From CAYFIW01 sp964500645 (GTDB lineage: Bacteria; Chloroflexota; Dehalococcoidia; Lucifugimonadales; UBA826): DNA of 64,000 nucleotides. The translations under genes were made by a program, and so were the position numbers. The notes under the pieces were generated by a model that was not told where the DNA came from, ran no database searches, and saw nothing but the letters and a program-made list of their open reading frames with translations. Below are positions 33,321 through 43,607 of the stretch, in pieces. Location of the stretch: positions 24,691 through 88,690 of the forward strand of contig CAZCOH010000003.1 of the NCBI GenBank assembly GCA_964500645.1, read 5' to 3'. The number at the start of each line of letters is the position of its first letter. The first letter of the stretch is position 1.

Positions 33321-33941
33321 ATGGAGCCGTTTAGAACGCTTAATGGAGGGGTTGCACCCCTTAATCGTGTCAATGTTGACACTGACCAAATCATACCCAA
33401 GCAGTTTTTGAAGAGAGTGGAAAGAACCGGATTTGGACAATTTTTATTCAATGATTGGCGTTTTTCTGAGGACGGGTCTGAAAATCCCGACTTTGTTTTA
33501 AATAAACAAACATACAAAGATGCATCTGTTTTGGTGAGTGGAAGAAACTTTGGATGTGGTTCTTCACGAGAGCATGCACCATGGGCACTTCAGGACTTCG
33601 GGATAAGATGCATAATAGCTCCAAGCTTCGCAGATATATTTTTTGGAAATTGTTTTCAAAATGGGATACTCCCTGTGGTATTGCCGGAGGAAGTTGTTAA
33701 TCAAATCATTGATAATTCTGAGAAAGATCCTGGGTATAAAGTTACTATTGATTTAGAATCTCAAAGGGTCTGGGATATAAATGAAGAAGTCGTTGCAGAC
33801 TTTGACATTGAACCATTTAGAAGGCACTGCCTTTTGAACGGCTTGGATGACATAGGCTTAACACTTGAAGACGAAGATGACATAGCCAAATTCGAGTCCA
33901 GTCGTTCAAAGCATGGTGGGGTTATTAAGAATAATTACTAA
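33321..33941 (+). CDS. leuD: 3-isopropylmalate dehydratase small subunit
   Basis: A 206-residue swivelling-domain subunit. It shows the family motifs NVDTDQIIPKQFLK (near residue 18), GRNFGCGSSREHAPWAL (near residue 74) and SFADIFFGNCFQNGILP. It completes the isomerase with LeuC. It is the last gene of the operon in this window; leuB (isopropylmalate dehydrogenase) is not found next to it. Confidence 0.96.
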   Translation: MEPFRTLNGGVAPLNRVNVDTDQIIPKQFLKRVERTGFGQFLFNDWRFSEDGSENPDFVLNKQTYKDASVLVSGRNFGCGSSREHAPWALQDFGIRCIIAPSFADIFFGNCFQNGILPVVLPEEVVNQIIDNSEKDPGYKVTIDLESQRVWDINEEVVADFDIEPFRRHCLLNGLDDIGLTLEDEDDIAKFESSRSKHGGVIKNNY

Positions 33942-33953
33942 TCACATGAGTCG

Positions 33954-33983
33954 CCGTAATTACCTGTTGGTTACCTATTACGG
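33954..33983. terminator. Inverted repeat between the convergent leuD and ftsK genes
   Basis: CCGTAAT (33954-33960) pairs with ATTACGG (33977-33983), with an inner ACC/GGT pair. It lies 12 bases after the leuD stop but has no T-run, so an intrinsic terminator role is uncertain. Confidence 0.35.
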
Positions 33984-34037
33984 GAGTTGCGAATAATAAT
34001 CAATCTACATGAAATATAAGGCTAGTATCAACAAATC

Positions 34038-36626
34038 CTAACCTGTATTAATCATCACATCTCTTGACTTAGAGCCGTCGCTTGGCCCTACAATGCCCAT
34101 GTCTTCCAGTTCATCCATGAGCCTAGCAGCCCTAGGGTACCCTATCCTCAATCGTCTTTGAAGCAGTGAGGTTGATAACTTACTATGTCTTTGAGCTAGT
34201 TCAATCGCTCTATCTGTCAGATTATCTCTCCCGACTGAATTGGCAGATCCATACTGTGAGGAATCGCTTTCTTCAGATTCAGAATCACTGACTGTGTGAA
34301 GGTCGACCTGAGGTTTTGTAGACCACGGAGTATCTTTCCAATGATTTACAATTTTCCCGATTTCATCGTCAGATATGTATACGCTTTGTACCCTTACAGG
34401 CCTAGTACCATCTATAGGTTGGTATAGCATGTCACCTCTTCCAAGCAGACGCTCAGCACCAGTAGTGTCTAAAATAGTTCGTGAGTCCACTTGAGAGGTG
34501 ACTCCAAAACTGATTCTGCTAGGGAAATTTGCTTTTATAAGTCCCGTTATCACGTCAACTGAAGGTCTTTGTGTAGCGATTATGAGATGTATTCCAGTAG
34601 CTCTGCCAAGTTGTGCCAATCGGCATATTGATTGTTCTACGTCGAATGCTGCAGTCATCATCAAATCTGCCAATTCGTCAATTGCAACCACTAGATAAGG
34701 CATTTTTGAAGTAGGTGTTTTTTTGTTGTAAGTTTCAATGTTTCTTACGCCTATCTCTTCCATGGTTCTGTATCGGTCCATCATCTCTTTTATTAATCCT
34801 TTGAGTAGGTTTACTACCCTGTCTGTTTCCACAACGACAGGTGTAATGAGATGAGGTATTCCGTTATAGGGTGTTAGTTCGACTCGTTTCGGATCTACGA
34901 GCAACATCTGTAATTCTGACGGTGTTCGTTCCATTATCAGGCAAGATATGATTGCATTCATACAGACGCTTTTGCCACTACCTGTTGCCCCAGCAATTAA
35001 TAAATGAGGCATCCTTGCTAGGTCGAATACCACTTCATCACCATCTGATCCTCTGCCCAAGGCAACAGGTAGTGGTGACTTTGCTTTTATAGTTCCGTAT
35101 GTTTTACTCCCCATTACTCTTTTAAGGGAAACTATGCTTGGATTAGGATTTGGCACTTCTATACCTAGTAAGGACTCTCCCATCACAGGGGTTTCAATTC
35201 TCAGACTTGGCGTTTTTAGGGCTAGAGAAAGATCTTTTTCTCGCCGTAGTATGTTGTCTACGCTTATTCTAGTTTTGTCTTCTTCCTGGGCAATAATTTG
35301 CTTACCATTCTTATCGAGTTTAGGATTTCCTTTTTCATCTTTTACCCTTACTCTTTTATACTTTCTAACCCATCCGGGTTCTATACCATACATAGTTACT
35401 GTAGGACCTGGACGAACTTTTTCTACCTCCACTTCTATTCTGTATTCAGCAAATGTTGTCTTGATTATGTCTGAAGTTTTTTTGATATCGTCGCGACTTA
35501 TGCCTCCTTCGTCTGAGTCAGTTAATAGCTCTAAACTGGGAAGAATCCATCTCTTGGACAATGGGGCAGAATCTGTTTTTGATACTTCTGAATACTTTTC
35601 AGGGATATCTTGTTCATTTGGTATGTTGTAGGGAGTTGTATTTATGGTTTCTGACTCACTGTAAATAACATCTGTGTTAGACCAAAATTTATTAAACTTG
35701 GTTCCGTCTCTTTCTAATAAGTTCTTTTCCTTAGGGTTGAAAACCCCTTCAATTTCTCCCGCTGTTTTTGAATAATTAGGTTTTGGTATGGGTATTCCAC
35801 TTGATTTAGTCTCTGGTATGAAATAACCAAGTCTTTCAGCACTCTCAGACCAAGAATCATCCTTATCTGAAGGTGATGTCTCTCCTTCGAGTACTTCTAG
35901 TTCAACATCCATTCCCTCAAGACTGCCGATTATTTCACTTTCTCTAATATGGGGAGTTAAGATTTCAGGGGGGATGTTTGGTTCGTCACTTTGAATTGGG
36001 GAGGGGAGGATTTTCGGAGACTCTGATTTTACATAAAACCTTGATAGTGCCCTTGATGTTGCAAATAATCCAAGGTATAACGATACAATTCCAAATTTGA
36101 GAATCTCTATTATTTCTATGACTGTTTTTGGTCTATAAATAATAAGAGATGCAAATAAAATGGAGCTGACTCTAATAATGCCTTGGACGATACCTTGCCC
36201 TGTAATTGCACTGCTTATTTTGCCCCCTATGGGATTTCCATATGACGCTGATGTCCAGCCAGGGAATCCCTCACTAGGGGTGTAGAAAGAAAATAATCCC
36301 CAGACACCTATGAATAATCCAATAAACGAAATTAGGTTTTTCTTATTATGGCGTATGTAAATTCGCATTAGGGATGAGTAAAAAAGTGTAACTAGAATTC
36401 CTACTGAGACGGTTGACAGGACTATTCCCAACCCGAACCAAATAAGTACCAATTCCGTTTTGGTTGTAACAAAATTTAGAACTGTGTCTTGGTTAAAGTA
36501 TCCCCATATTATGCCGCCCGCTAACATGATACCGGTTATTGAAGTAACCAATAATTTCCATGTTATTACAAATGCAGGCACGTTGATGGATGAGGCTGAT
36601 TGTGTGCTAGATCTCTTCTTGACCAT
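34038..36626 (-). CDS. ftsK: FtsK/SpoIIIE DNA translocase
   Basis: An 862-residue protein with four N-terminal membrane helices, a hydrophilic linker of about 220 residues, and the hexameric motor. Walker A is GATGSGKS (near residue 549), followed by LLVDPKRVELTPYNGIPHL and the VVAIDELADLMM Walker B. The C-terminal winged-helix gamma domain (DNLTDRAIELAQ onwards to the end) would recognise KOPS-like sequences. It moves chromosome ends during division. It lies 56 bases downstream of rnj on the same strand. Confidence 0.95.
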   Translation of the reverse strand: MVKKRSSTQSASSINVPAFVITWKLLVTSITGIMLAGGIIWGYFNQDTVLNFVTTKTELVLIWFGLGIVLSTVSVGILVTLFYSSLMRIYIRHNKKNLISFIGLFIGVWGLFSFYTPSEGFPGWTSASYGNPIGGKISSAITGQGIVQGIIRVSSILFASLIIYRPKTVIEIIEILKFGIVSLYLGLFATSRALSRFYVKSESPKILPSPIQSDEPNIPPEILTPHIRESEIIGSLEGMDVELEVLEGETSPSDKDDSWSESAERLGYFIPETKSSGIPIPKPNYSKTAGEIEGVFNPKEKNLLERDGTKFNKFWSNTDVIYSESETINTTPYNIPNEQDIPEKYSEVSKTDSAPLSKRWILPSLELLTDSDEGGISRDDIKKTSDIIKTTFAEYRIEVEVEKVRPGPTVTMYGIEPGWVRKYKRVRVKDEKGNPKLDKNGKQIIAQEEDKTRISVDNILRREKDLSLALKTPSLRIETPVMGESLLGIEVPNPNPSIVSLKRVMGSKTYGTIKAKSPLPVALGRGSDGDEVVFDLARMPHLLIAGATGSGKSVCMNAIISCLIMERTPSELQMLLVDPKRVELTPYNGIPHLITPVVVETDRVVNLLKGLIKEMMDRYRTMEEIGVRNIETYNKKTPTSKMPYLVVAIDELADLMMTAAFDVEQSICRLAQLGRATGIHLIIATQRPSVDVITGLIKANFPSRISFGVTSQVDSRTILDTTGAERLLGRGDMLYQPIDGTRPVRVQSVYISDDEIGKIVNHWKDTPWSTKPQVDLHTVSDSESEESDSSQYGSANSVGRDNLTDRAIELAQRHSKLSTSLLQRRLRIGYPRAARLMDELEDMGIVGPSDGSKSRDVMINTG

Positions 36627-36682
36627 GTCAAAATGATATTGGAGGTGTGATCTAGGATTTTTGTCTGCTTACATATTTCTAC

Positions 36683-38362
36683 TTATATCAGCTTCAGCAG
36701 AGTGATAATCACAGGCCTCTTCTCTGTCTCCTTGTAAATATTTTCTGATACCAAATCAGAAACGTTTTTTTCTATCTCACTAAAATCTAGTACGCCTAGC
36801 CATTTTTCTTCTAGGGCAGTCTGGACCATTTTTATAGACGATTTTAGTATTGATTCATTTTCATTGTTCTCTTGGAATCCCCTTGAGTCATAAAGGATTG
36901 TACCTTCCAAAGTATTGGCACTCCCATTTATAGTAGCTGTAATAGTGACAACTCCACTAGACATTAAATCCATTCGCTCTTTCATTAGAGTACCCTGAGA
37001 ATTCATAGAATTTCTACTTTCCATGTAAATTGTTCCCGACTCTACAGTGTCGACGACTTCGGCCGAATCGTGACCGATCTCCAATACATCTCCATCTTCT
37101 AGCACAAAAGTATTTTTACTTGGACGGCTGAGATCATTGGATATTTTAGCGTGGGCCAAAAGGTGTCGGTATTCACCATGGATTGGTATAAAATACTTTG
37201 GCTTAGTTACTTCCAGCATCAGTTTCAGTTCTTCTTTACTAGCGTGGCCGTGAACGTGGACTTTGGAAATGCGATTGTAGATGACGTTGGCTCCCTTTCT
37301 AAACAAATTATCTATAATTTTAGATACGGAGGTTTCGTTTCCAGGAATAGGAGATGAGCTCAAGACGATTGTGTCGTTAGGTTTCACACTGAGCTGTTGA
37401 TGATTCCCTTTTGAAATCCTAGACATGACGGATGATGGCTCTCCCTGACTGCCAGTTGCAATAATAACTACTTTATTGTCTGGCAACTTTGCTGATTGGC
37501 GTATAGGAATCAACACATTTCCGGGGTCATTAATATAACCCATTCTTAGAGACATTTTCACATTGTTGTTCATACTTCTTCCAACCACGGAGACTTTTTT
37601 TCCTTGCGAAAATGCCGCATCGATAATTTGCTGAACTCTAGAAATTAGAGATGCAAAGGTCGCTATTAAAACCCTTCCTTTAGAATTGTGAATTATTTCT
37701 TGTAAAGCGACACCGACGACAATTTCCGATTCAGAATGGCCTTCCATTTCTGCATAAGTTGAGTCTGACATGAGTAAAAGTATGCCTTTATCAGCCATAT
37801 TAGATAGATATGAAAAATCGGTTGGGAATCCATCTTGGGGAGTGTGATCTACTTTGAAATCACCTGTATGAATCAAGGTTCCCAACTCTGTGTTTATAGC
37901 TATCCCCATTGAGTCGGGTATTGAGTGGCACACTCTAAAAAATGTTACTCCAAATTTTCCCAAAAAAAATGGAATTTCAGGATCAATTATATTGAGTTTC
38001 GATTCTTTTAATAAACCGTGAGCCTTTAATTTAGAAGAGATCAAAGAATTGGTTAAATTTGATGAGTAAATTGGGACATTAACTCGCGATATAACATAAG
38101 GAAGAGCACCAATATGATCTTCATGTCCGTGAGTTATCAGGATGCCTTTAACTTTATCTGCGTTTTTTTCAAGGTATGTGATATCCGGTACACCGAAATC
38201 TGCATTGGGAACATCCTTGTCTGGGAAAATTAGTCCGGCGTCGATCACAACTATTTCCCCCGACATTTCTATGGCCATCATATTTTGACCAAATTCACCG
38301 AGTCCACCGAGTGGGATTACCTTAATCGAATTGGTTGAATAGTTTCCGTGTGGTTCTGTCAA
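36683..38362 (-). CDS. rnj: Ribonuclease J
   Basis: A 559-residue metallo-beta-lactamase/beta-CASP ribonuclease for mRNA decay and RNA maturation. The metal motif is THGHEDHIGALPY (near residue 76), with further ligands in HTGDFKVDHTP and the beta-CASP GSQGEPSSVMSRIS and HVHGHASKEELK, IPIHGEYRHL motifs. The C-terminal RNase J domain is present. The start is TTG 38362. Its first codon overlaps the udg stop by four bases, so the two are translationally coupled. Confidence 0.95.
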   Translation of the reverse strand: MTEPHGNYSTNSIKVIPLGGLGEFGQNMMAIEMSGEIVVIDAGLIFPDKDVPNADFGVPDITYLEKNADKVKGILITHGHEDHIGALPYVISRVNVPIYSSNLTNSLISSKLKAHGLLKESKLNIIDPEIPFFLGKFGVTFFRVCHSIPDSMGIAINTELGTLIHTGDFKVDHTPQDGFPTDFSYLSNMADKGILLLMSDSTYAEMEGHSESEIVVGVALQEIIHNSKGRVLIATFASLISRVQQIIDAAFSQGKKVSVVGRSMNNNVKMSLRMGYINDPGNVLIPIRQSAKLPDNKVVIIATGSQGEPSSVMSRISKGNHQQLSVKPNDTIVLSSSPIPGNETSVSKIIDNLFRKGANVIYNRISKVHVHGHASKEELKLMLEVTKPKYFIPIHGEYRHLLAHAKISNDLSRPSKNTFVLEDGDVLEIGHDSAEVVDTVESGTIYMESRNSMNSQGTLMKERMDLMSSGVVTITATINGSANTLEGTILYDSRGFQENNENESILKSSIKMVQTALEEKWLGVLDFSEIEKNVSDLVSENIYKETEKRPVIITLLKLI

Positions 38363-38985
38363 TCGAACAATCCTAATTGTCTTTCTTTCATAATTCCTGA
38401 TTCATCAGTTGGATATTGGGCTACATTTTTTGGAGGGTTTATTAGTTCAAGTAGTTTTTCAAAGTCTTTTTCCAATCTAGGTCTTAACGAAGGATTGTAT
38501 AAAGCAGCGGCAGGATGGTACATAGGCAGAATGTTTATATTGTTCCATTTTCTTACTATACCTCTGGATTGGGTAATAGTCTCACCGGGAAAGAATTTAC
38601 CGAATGAAAATCTTCCGAGGGTCACAATTACTTTAGGAGATAATGCCTCAATTTGTGAGTCAAGATAACTTGAACATGATTCAATTTCATCATTTTGAGG
38701 ATCTCTATTGTTAGGAGGCCGGCACTTTACCATGTTGGTAATAAAGACTTTATCCCTATCTAGGCCAATTGAATTAAGCAATTGGTCTAATAAATTACCT
38801 GCCCGCCCTACGAACGGGTGACCACTTTTATCTTCGTTAGAACCTGGAGCTTCTCCCACAAACATTATTTGTGCTTGACTGTCTCCGGAGCCTGGTACTG
38901 TCTTTGATCTTGTCGCACTCAGTTTACAAGAAGTGCAATTGGAAATCCCTGATGCGATTTCTTGCAAATTTGTATAAGGTGTCAT
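38359..38985 (-). CDS. Uracil-DNA glycosylase, family 4 ([4Fe-4S] type)
   Basis: A 208-residue base-excision repair enzyme. It has the family 4 motif GEAPGSNEDKSGHPFVGRAG (near residue 43) and the second active-site motif MYHPAAAL (near residue 154). Cysteines for the [4Fe-4S] cluster are in CTSCKL (near residue 18), VKCRPPNNRDP and the following SCSSYL. The ATG at 38985 opens a three-gene minus-strand operon with rnj and ftsK. Confidence 0.93.
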   Translation of the reverse strand: MTPYTNLQEIASGISNCTSCKLSATRSKTVPGSGDSQAQIMFVGEAPGSNEDKSGHPFVGRAGNLLDQLLNSIGLDRDKVFITNMVKCRPPNNRDPQNDEIESCSSYLDSQIEALSPKVIVTLGRFSFGKFFPGETITQSRGIVRKWNNINILPMYHPAAALYNPSLRPRLEKDFEKLLELINPPKNVAQYPTDESGIMKERQLGLFD

Positions 38986-39052
38986 TAGGAATGGCCTTGG
39001 TTAAACACTTGAAGTCGTTACAGGTTTTTTTGGGACATAACCACAGACCCAG

Positions 39053-39082
39053 ATCGTATCAGCGTAATTATATTAGGGTCAA
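39053..39082 (-). promoter_or_regulatory. Candidate promoter for udg-rnj-ftsK
   Basis: On the minus strand TTGACC (39082-39077) and TACGAT (39058-39053) are 18 bases apart, about 70 bases ahead of the udg start. The -35 matches well and the -10 only moderately. Confidence 0.4.
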
Positions 39083-39127
39083 TTATCACGAGCGATATAA
39101 TCATATTTCAGGATACTACAAGTTTCC

Positions 39128-39156
39128 TTGATTGATGCGACTAGAATGTATAGATT
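39128..39156 (+). promoter_or_regulatory. Candidate promoter for aroE
   Basis: TTGATT (39128-39133) and TAGATT (39151-39156) are 17 bases apart and 35 bases ahead of the aroE ATG. A consensus TATAAT at 39096-39101 with a poor -35 is an alternative. Confidence 0.4.
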
Positions 39157-39190
39157 AGAAATTTAAAACTGTAACTATTGTAGAGTGTAA

Positions 39191-40036
39191 ATGACTAAGA
39201 AATTTGGAATATTTGGATATCCCCTCTCTCATACTTTATCTCCGGTTTTTCACAATGCAATCTTTGATTATTTAAACATGGATGCTACATATGAAGCTTG
39301 GGAGGTGTCTCCCAAGAATTTGAAGACTCAGCTTGAAAGGTTAAGGGGGCGACCATACATTGGGGCGAACGTAACGATCCCTCACAAGGTTGCGGTCATG
39401 GATTTATTAGATGAAATAGAGCCGCAGGCTAAGGAGATAGGATCAGTAAACACTATATTAAGTAAAGAAGGTATTTTGATCGGATTTAACACTGACACCC
39501 TGGGTTTAGTTAGATCTCTGAAAGAACATGGCAGATTTGATCCAAAAGGTAAAAATGTCTTGATAGTTGGGGCTGGTGGAGCTGCAAGGGCGGCTGTTTT
39601 TTCTTTGTTGAATGAAGGAGTACGGTCAATAATAATAAAAAACAGGACTTTTAGTAGGTCACGTTCCTTGGCAAATGAATTTTGTAAACTTGGTGAAATT
39701 ACCGCCGTCCAAGATTCTGATTCTTCTCTTGATCTTTTTAAAACTAATATAGATTTGATATTGAATTGCAGTTCTGTGGGCATGAAGAATGGACCTGCGG
39801 AGGAAATTTCGCCATTAAAAGCAGATCAAATACCATCATATTCTTTGGTATGCGATATGGTTTACAACCCTTCAGTAACACCTCTGATGAGACAAGCAAA
39901 CCTCGCTGGGGCGTCAGTTCTTGGAGGGTTGCCGATGCTAATTTATCAAGGAGCAGCATCTTTCGAATTATGGACTAACCGGCCTGCTCCTATTCAAGTC
40001 ATGTTTAGAGCTGCGGAGAAAGCTTTGGGATATTAA
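39191..40036 (+). CDS. aroE: Shikimate dehydrogenase
   Basis: A 281-residue NADP-dependent enzyme that reduces dehydroshikimate in aromatic amino-acid synthesis. It shows the substrate motif GYPLSHTLSPVFHNAIF (near residue 9), the catalytic Lys in ANVTIPHKVAVM (near residue 65), the Rossmann GAGGAARAA (near residue 126), and the terminal GLPMLIYQGAASFELWT. Its stop codon overlaps that of the convergent mutS. Confidence 0.95.
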   Translation: MTKKFGIFGYPLSHTLSPVFHNAIFDYLNMDATYEAWEVSPKNLKTQLERLRGRPYIGANVTIPHKVAVMDLLDEIEPQAKEIGSVNTILSKEGILIGFNTDTLGLVRSLKEHGRFDPKGKNVLIVGAGGAARAAVFSLLNEGVRSIIIKNRTFSRSRSLANEFCKLGEITAVQDSDSSLDLFKTNIDLILNCSSVGMKNGPAEEISPLKADQIPSYSLVCDMVYNPSVTPLMRQANLAGASVLGGLPMLIYQGAASFELWTNRPAPIQVMFRAAEKALGY

Positions 40037-42615
40037 TTTGCATCATTTTGAGCTTTTTTCTGAAATTCATATAGTAGTGTGATAGCTTCTAACGGAGTCA
40101 TCGACATGATGTCTAAATGTTTCAGATCTTCAATAAACTCCGGGTTTTTTGCTAATAATGGAAGTTGAATTCCTTTAACAGAATTCTTTTTTTCGTGACT
40201 TATGTTTAAAAGACTCTGATTTTCTAAATCTGAAAGGACAGACCATGCTCTTGTGATTACGTTAGTTGGTAAGCCGGCGAGTCGTGCGACATGTATACCA
40301 TAGCTTTTGTCTGCTCCTCCTGGCAAAATGCTTCTTAAAAATATCACTTCACCGTTGCTTTCCGAAACAGATACGTGCAAGTTTTTTACTCGGGGGAGTG
40401 TGTTGGCAAGGTTTGTGAGTTCGTGATAATGGGTGGCAAACAGTGTTTTGCAGCCTAGTCCAGGATGGTTATGGATATGTTCAGCAACTGATTGTGCTAT
40501 AGCTAGACCATCATATGTGCTAGTGCCCCTACCTATTTCATCTAGTATGATCAAGGATTTTTTTGACGCTTGATTTAGAATAGATGCGGTTTCTACCATT
40601 TCAAGCATGAATGTAGATTGCCCTACAGTTAGATCGTCTTGAAGTCCGACCCTAGTGAAAATCCTATCTACAATTCCTATTCTGGCTGATCGGGCAGGGA
40701 CATAGCTTCCTATCTGGGCCATCAATGTGATAAGCCCCACTTGCCTTAAATAGGTGGATTTTCCTGACATGTTCGGTCCTGTTAGGAGTACAACTTGAGT
40801 TTCGTCTACGTCAAGATTTGTGTCGTTTGATATGAATGATCCAGTTTCGACAATTCCTTCTATTATTGGGTGACGTCCACCTTCGATTTCGAGGACTCCT
40901 GAGTTGTCAAGCAAAGGTCTTACATATCCATTTTCTTCAGCTACAGTGGCTAGCGATGATAATACATCAAGATTGGCTATTATTTCTGAAGATTTCAGGA
41001 GAGCGGTAACTGAGTGTGAAACTTGGTCGCAAACTTGCCTAAATATACGAGTTTCGATCTCTCCGATTTTTTCGCTGCCTGCAAGTATTCTTGCTTCACA
41101 TTCCTTCATTTCAGGAGTGATATATCGTTCTGCTGAAACTAAAGTTTGTTTACGTATGTACTCTTGTGGAACTGAATCAAGGTTTGAATTACTTACTTCA
41201 ATGTAGTAGCCAAAGACTTTGTTGTAGCCTACTTTTAATGATTTTATACCTGTTGTTTGACGTTCTCTTGATTCCATTGTCGTCATGTAATGTCGGGCCG
41301 ATTCTGCCTCTTTACGAGCTTCATCAAGTTCACTGGAAAATCCATATTTTATCGTTTTCCCATCACCTACTGTCGTTGGAGTTTCATCGCTGAGGGCATT
41401 GGATAATAGATTAGCTAATTCGTCATGATATGAAAGTCCTTTCAACATAGATTGAAGATTCGGTGATTCATCTTTCGACAGAATTATCTCTTTAAGGACA
41501 GGGAAAGTATTTATACTATGTGAGATTCCTGACAAATCTCTAGGTGATGCGCTTTTATGGAGTATTTTTGTACAGAGTCTTTCAAGATCCGATATTTTTT
41601 TAAGAGAATCTGTAATTTTCTCCTTTTTTGGTCTGTTATCTTTAAACCATTCAATGGTTTCGTATCTGTTATTTAATAAAGATATATTCAATGCCGGTTG
41701 TCCAATCCAACTTCGTAACATTCGTCCACCCATGGGAGTATTCGTTCGGTTTAAAACCGCAAATAAGGATGCTTGCTTTGAGTTCCATCTCCCGCCCACA
41801 AAGAGTTCCAAATTTCGCCTGGTCTGTTCGTCGAGTACCATGAAGTCTTCGGTGGAATAAGTTGACAAGGAAGTCAAAGACCGAAGCGATTGTTGCTCGT
41901 GATCCCTCACATAATTAACTATTGCGGCGGCCGCATCCACTGCTAAGGGCATTCGTTCTACCCCAAACGATTCTAGGGTATTAATCGAAAAATGATCCTT
42001 AAGAATTGATGTGGACCATGTCGAACTAAAATTGTCGTCATTAACTTGTGTTACTGTGCAATTAGCATTGTTTAATATTGTAGAATCCATAAGCTTGGCT
42101 GGTACGATTAATTCTTTTGGAGATAGTCGGGATAATTCCAGGTCTACTTTGGATTCATCTAATTGAGTTATTTTAAATGTACCGGTACTTATATCCGCAT
42201 GTGCTAGCCCAGCTTGTCCATCTCTAATCAACAAAGCTACCAAGAAATTATTTGTTTCGCCCTGTAGTAGACTTTCTTCAACAATCGTTCCGGGAGTAAT
42301 TATTCGTATGACTTCCCGGTCCACGATTCCTTTTGAGGTTGATGCGTCACTAGTTTGTTCGCATATCGCAACTCTATGCCCATTTTCGACAAGTTTGGGT
42401 AAATATGTTTGTAAGGAGTGAAAAGGTATTCCAGCGAGAGGTATTTTGGTTCCTTTACCCATTTCACGGGTAGTTAATGCGATTTCAAGTTCTTTTGCTA
42501 ATATCTTTGCATCTTCATCAAATGTTTCATAAAAATCGCCCATTCGAAAAAGAAGAAGATCATTTTTGTGCTGGGCTTTAATGTCAAGGTATTGTTTTCT
42601 TGCTGGTGTTGTCAT
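40033..42615 (-). CDS. mutS: DNA mismatch repair protein MutS
   Basis: An 860-residue mismatch-recognition ATPase. The N-terminal mismatch-binding motif RMGDFYETFDEDA with the wedge Phe-x-Glu is near residue 24. The lever/clamp domains follow. The ATPase has GPNMSGKST (near residue 622), the DEIGRGTSTYDG signature (near residue 695) and the FATHYHELT switch. The full length indicates an ordinary MutS1. It converges on aroE with a four-base stop-codon overlap. The spacer upstream of its ATG holds no obvious ribosome site. Confidence 0.97.
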   Translation of the reverse strand: MTTPARKQYLDIKAQHKNDLLLFRMGDFYETFDEDAKILAKELEIALTTREMGKGTKIPLAGIPFHSLQTYLPKLVENGHRVAICEQTSDASTSKGIVDREVIRIITPGTIVEESLLQGETNNFLVALLIRDGQAGLAHADISTGTFKITQLDESKVDLELSRLSPKELIVPAKLMDSTILNNANCTVTQVNDDNFSSTWSTSILKDHFSINTLESFGVERMPLAVDAAAAIVNYVRDHEQQSLRSLTSLSTYSTEDFMVLDEQTRRNLELFVGGRWNSKQASLFAVLNRTNTPMGGRMLRSWIGQPALNISLLNNRYETIEWFKDNRPKKEKITDSLKKISDLERLCTKILHKSASPRDLSGISHSINTFPVLKEIILSKDESPNLQSMLKGLSYHDELANLLSNALSDETPTTVGDGKTIKYGFSSELDEARKEAESARHYMTTMESRERQTTGIKSLKVGYNKVFGYYIEVSNSNLDSVPQEYIRKQTLVSAERYITPEMKECEARILAGSEKIGEIETRIFRQVCDQVSHSVTALLKSSEIIANLDVLSSLATVAEENGYVRPLLDNSGVLEIEGGRHPIIEGIVETGSFISNDTNLDVDETQVVLLTGPNMSGKSTYLRQVGLITLMAQIGSYVPARSARIGIVDRIFTRVGLQDDLTVGQSTFMLEMVETASILNQASKKSLIILDEIGRGTSTYDGLAIAQSVAEHIHNHPGLGCKTLFATHYHELTNLANTLPRVKNLHVSVSESNGEVIFLRSILPGGADKSYGIHVARLAGLPTNVITRAWSVLSDLENQSLLNISHEKKNSVKGIQLPLLAKNPEFIEDLKHLDIMSMTPLEAITLLYEFQKKAQNDAN

Positions 42616-42823
42616 GGGTGGTACTATGCCAGATTATAAATTCTCCATTAACCAAATTTATACCATTTTGAAAGTTAAAACATGACATTAAGAAATCTTG
42701 TCGTAACTCACGCAATATTTTAATGAGTTTATCAATGAAAACACCCACTAGAAATATTAGGTGATTGTAAATGGTTCTTTATCTCTTAGGTACTGACTTC
42801 AGTTGTTGAAAAAGTAGGTCCTG

Positions 42824-43573
42824 CTAATCGTCTTTCCAGAATCGTTCCTCTAAGAACTCAAAGCCTAGCGGAACTACTTGTTGTTTGACATCCTCAATCA
42901 TTCCAGGATGACCGCAGGCGTAGATCATTGTGTTGATAGTCTCTAGTCCGAACTCGCGTATTTTTGATTGCACGATTTTGTTGACTCTGCCTTTTTCGCC
43001 ATTCCATGAGTCATTTTTATTTTCTGTTGGTCTACTTACTGTCGGCACAAAGGTTAATAAATCAGGGCGCTCTTTAGCTATGGCTATAAATTCGTCATCA
43101 TAAACAAACTCATCTTGGTAGCTTGCTCCTTCAAGGACGTAAAAGTGATGGCCTTCCTTATTAGCCTCAATATAGTCCCTAACAAAACTGACGTAGGGTA
43201 CAACTCCAGTTACAGTCGACACCAGGAACTGATTCTGCTTTTCTTCTTTAAAAGTGAATATACCTTTCGCTCTGGGTCGTATAGTTACTTTGTCCCCTTC
43301 ATGCAGGTCCCATAAAATAGGAGTGAGTACACCACCTTCTTTAACAGGTACTAGTTCGATGAATAATTCGATGTATTTTTCATGTGGTGCTGATGCTATT
43401 GAATACGCCCTTTCAATACCTTTATGGCCTATTGTGCAGTATTGTCCGGGTTTGAAACTGTATCCATCGGGTTTCTCCAGCCATACAAGTGTGAGATCTT
43501 CTGTTTTATCTTGTCTCTCAACTATCTGAACTTCCGCTAAGGGAGGCTTTTTAATTAACTTTTTAGTGGCCAT
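42824..43573 (-). CDS. Ferredoxin-NADP reductase-like flavoprotein
   Basis: A 249-residue FNR-fold protein. The FAD motif is RAYSIASAPHE (near residue 54), the nucleotide-binding region starts at VSTVTGVVPYVSFVRDY (near residue 117), and the C-terminal YACGHPGMIEDVK (near residue 220) is typical of NAD(P)H-binding FNR enzymes. ATG 43573 has GGAG five bases upstream. It ends the operon begun by nuoE, 34 bases after the molybdopterin-family subunit, so it may exchange electrons between that module and NADP(H). Confidence 0.85.
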   Translation of the reverse strand: MATKKLIKKPPLAEVQIVERQDKTEDLTLVWLEKPDGYSFKPGQYCTIGHKGIERAYSIASAPHEKYIELFIELVPVKEGGVLTPILWDLHEGDKVTIRPRAKGIFTFKEEKQNQFLVSTVTGVVPYVSFVRDYIEANKEGHHFYVLEGASYQDEFVYDDEFIAIAKERPDLLTFVPTVSRPTENKNDSWNGEKGRVNKIVQSKIREFGLETINTMIYACGHPGMIEDVKQQVVPLGFEFLEERFWKDD

Positions 43574-43607
43574 TCATTCTCCATATTTTTTAATGTCGTG
43601 TACGGTT

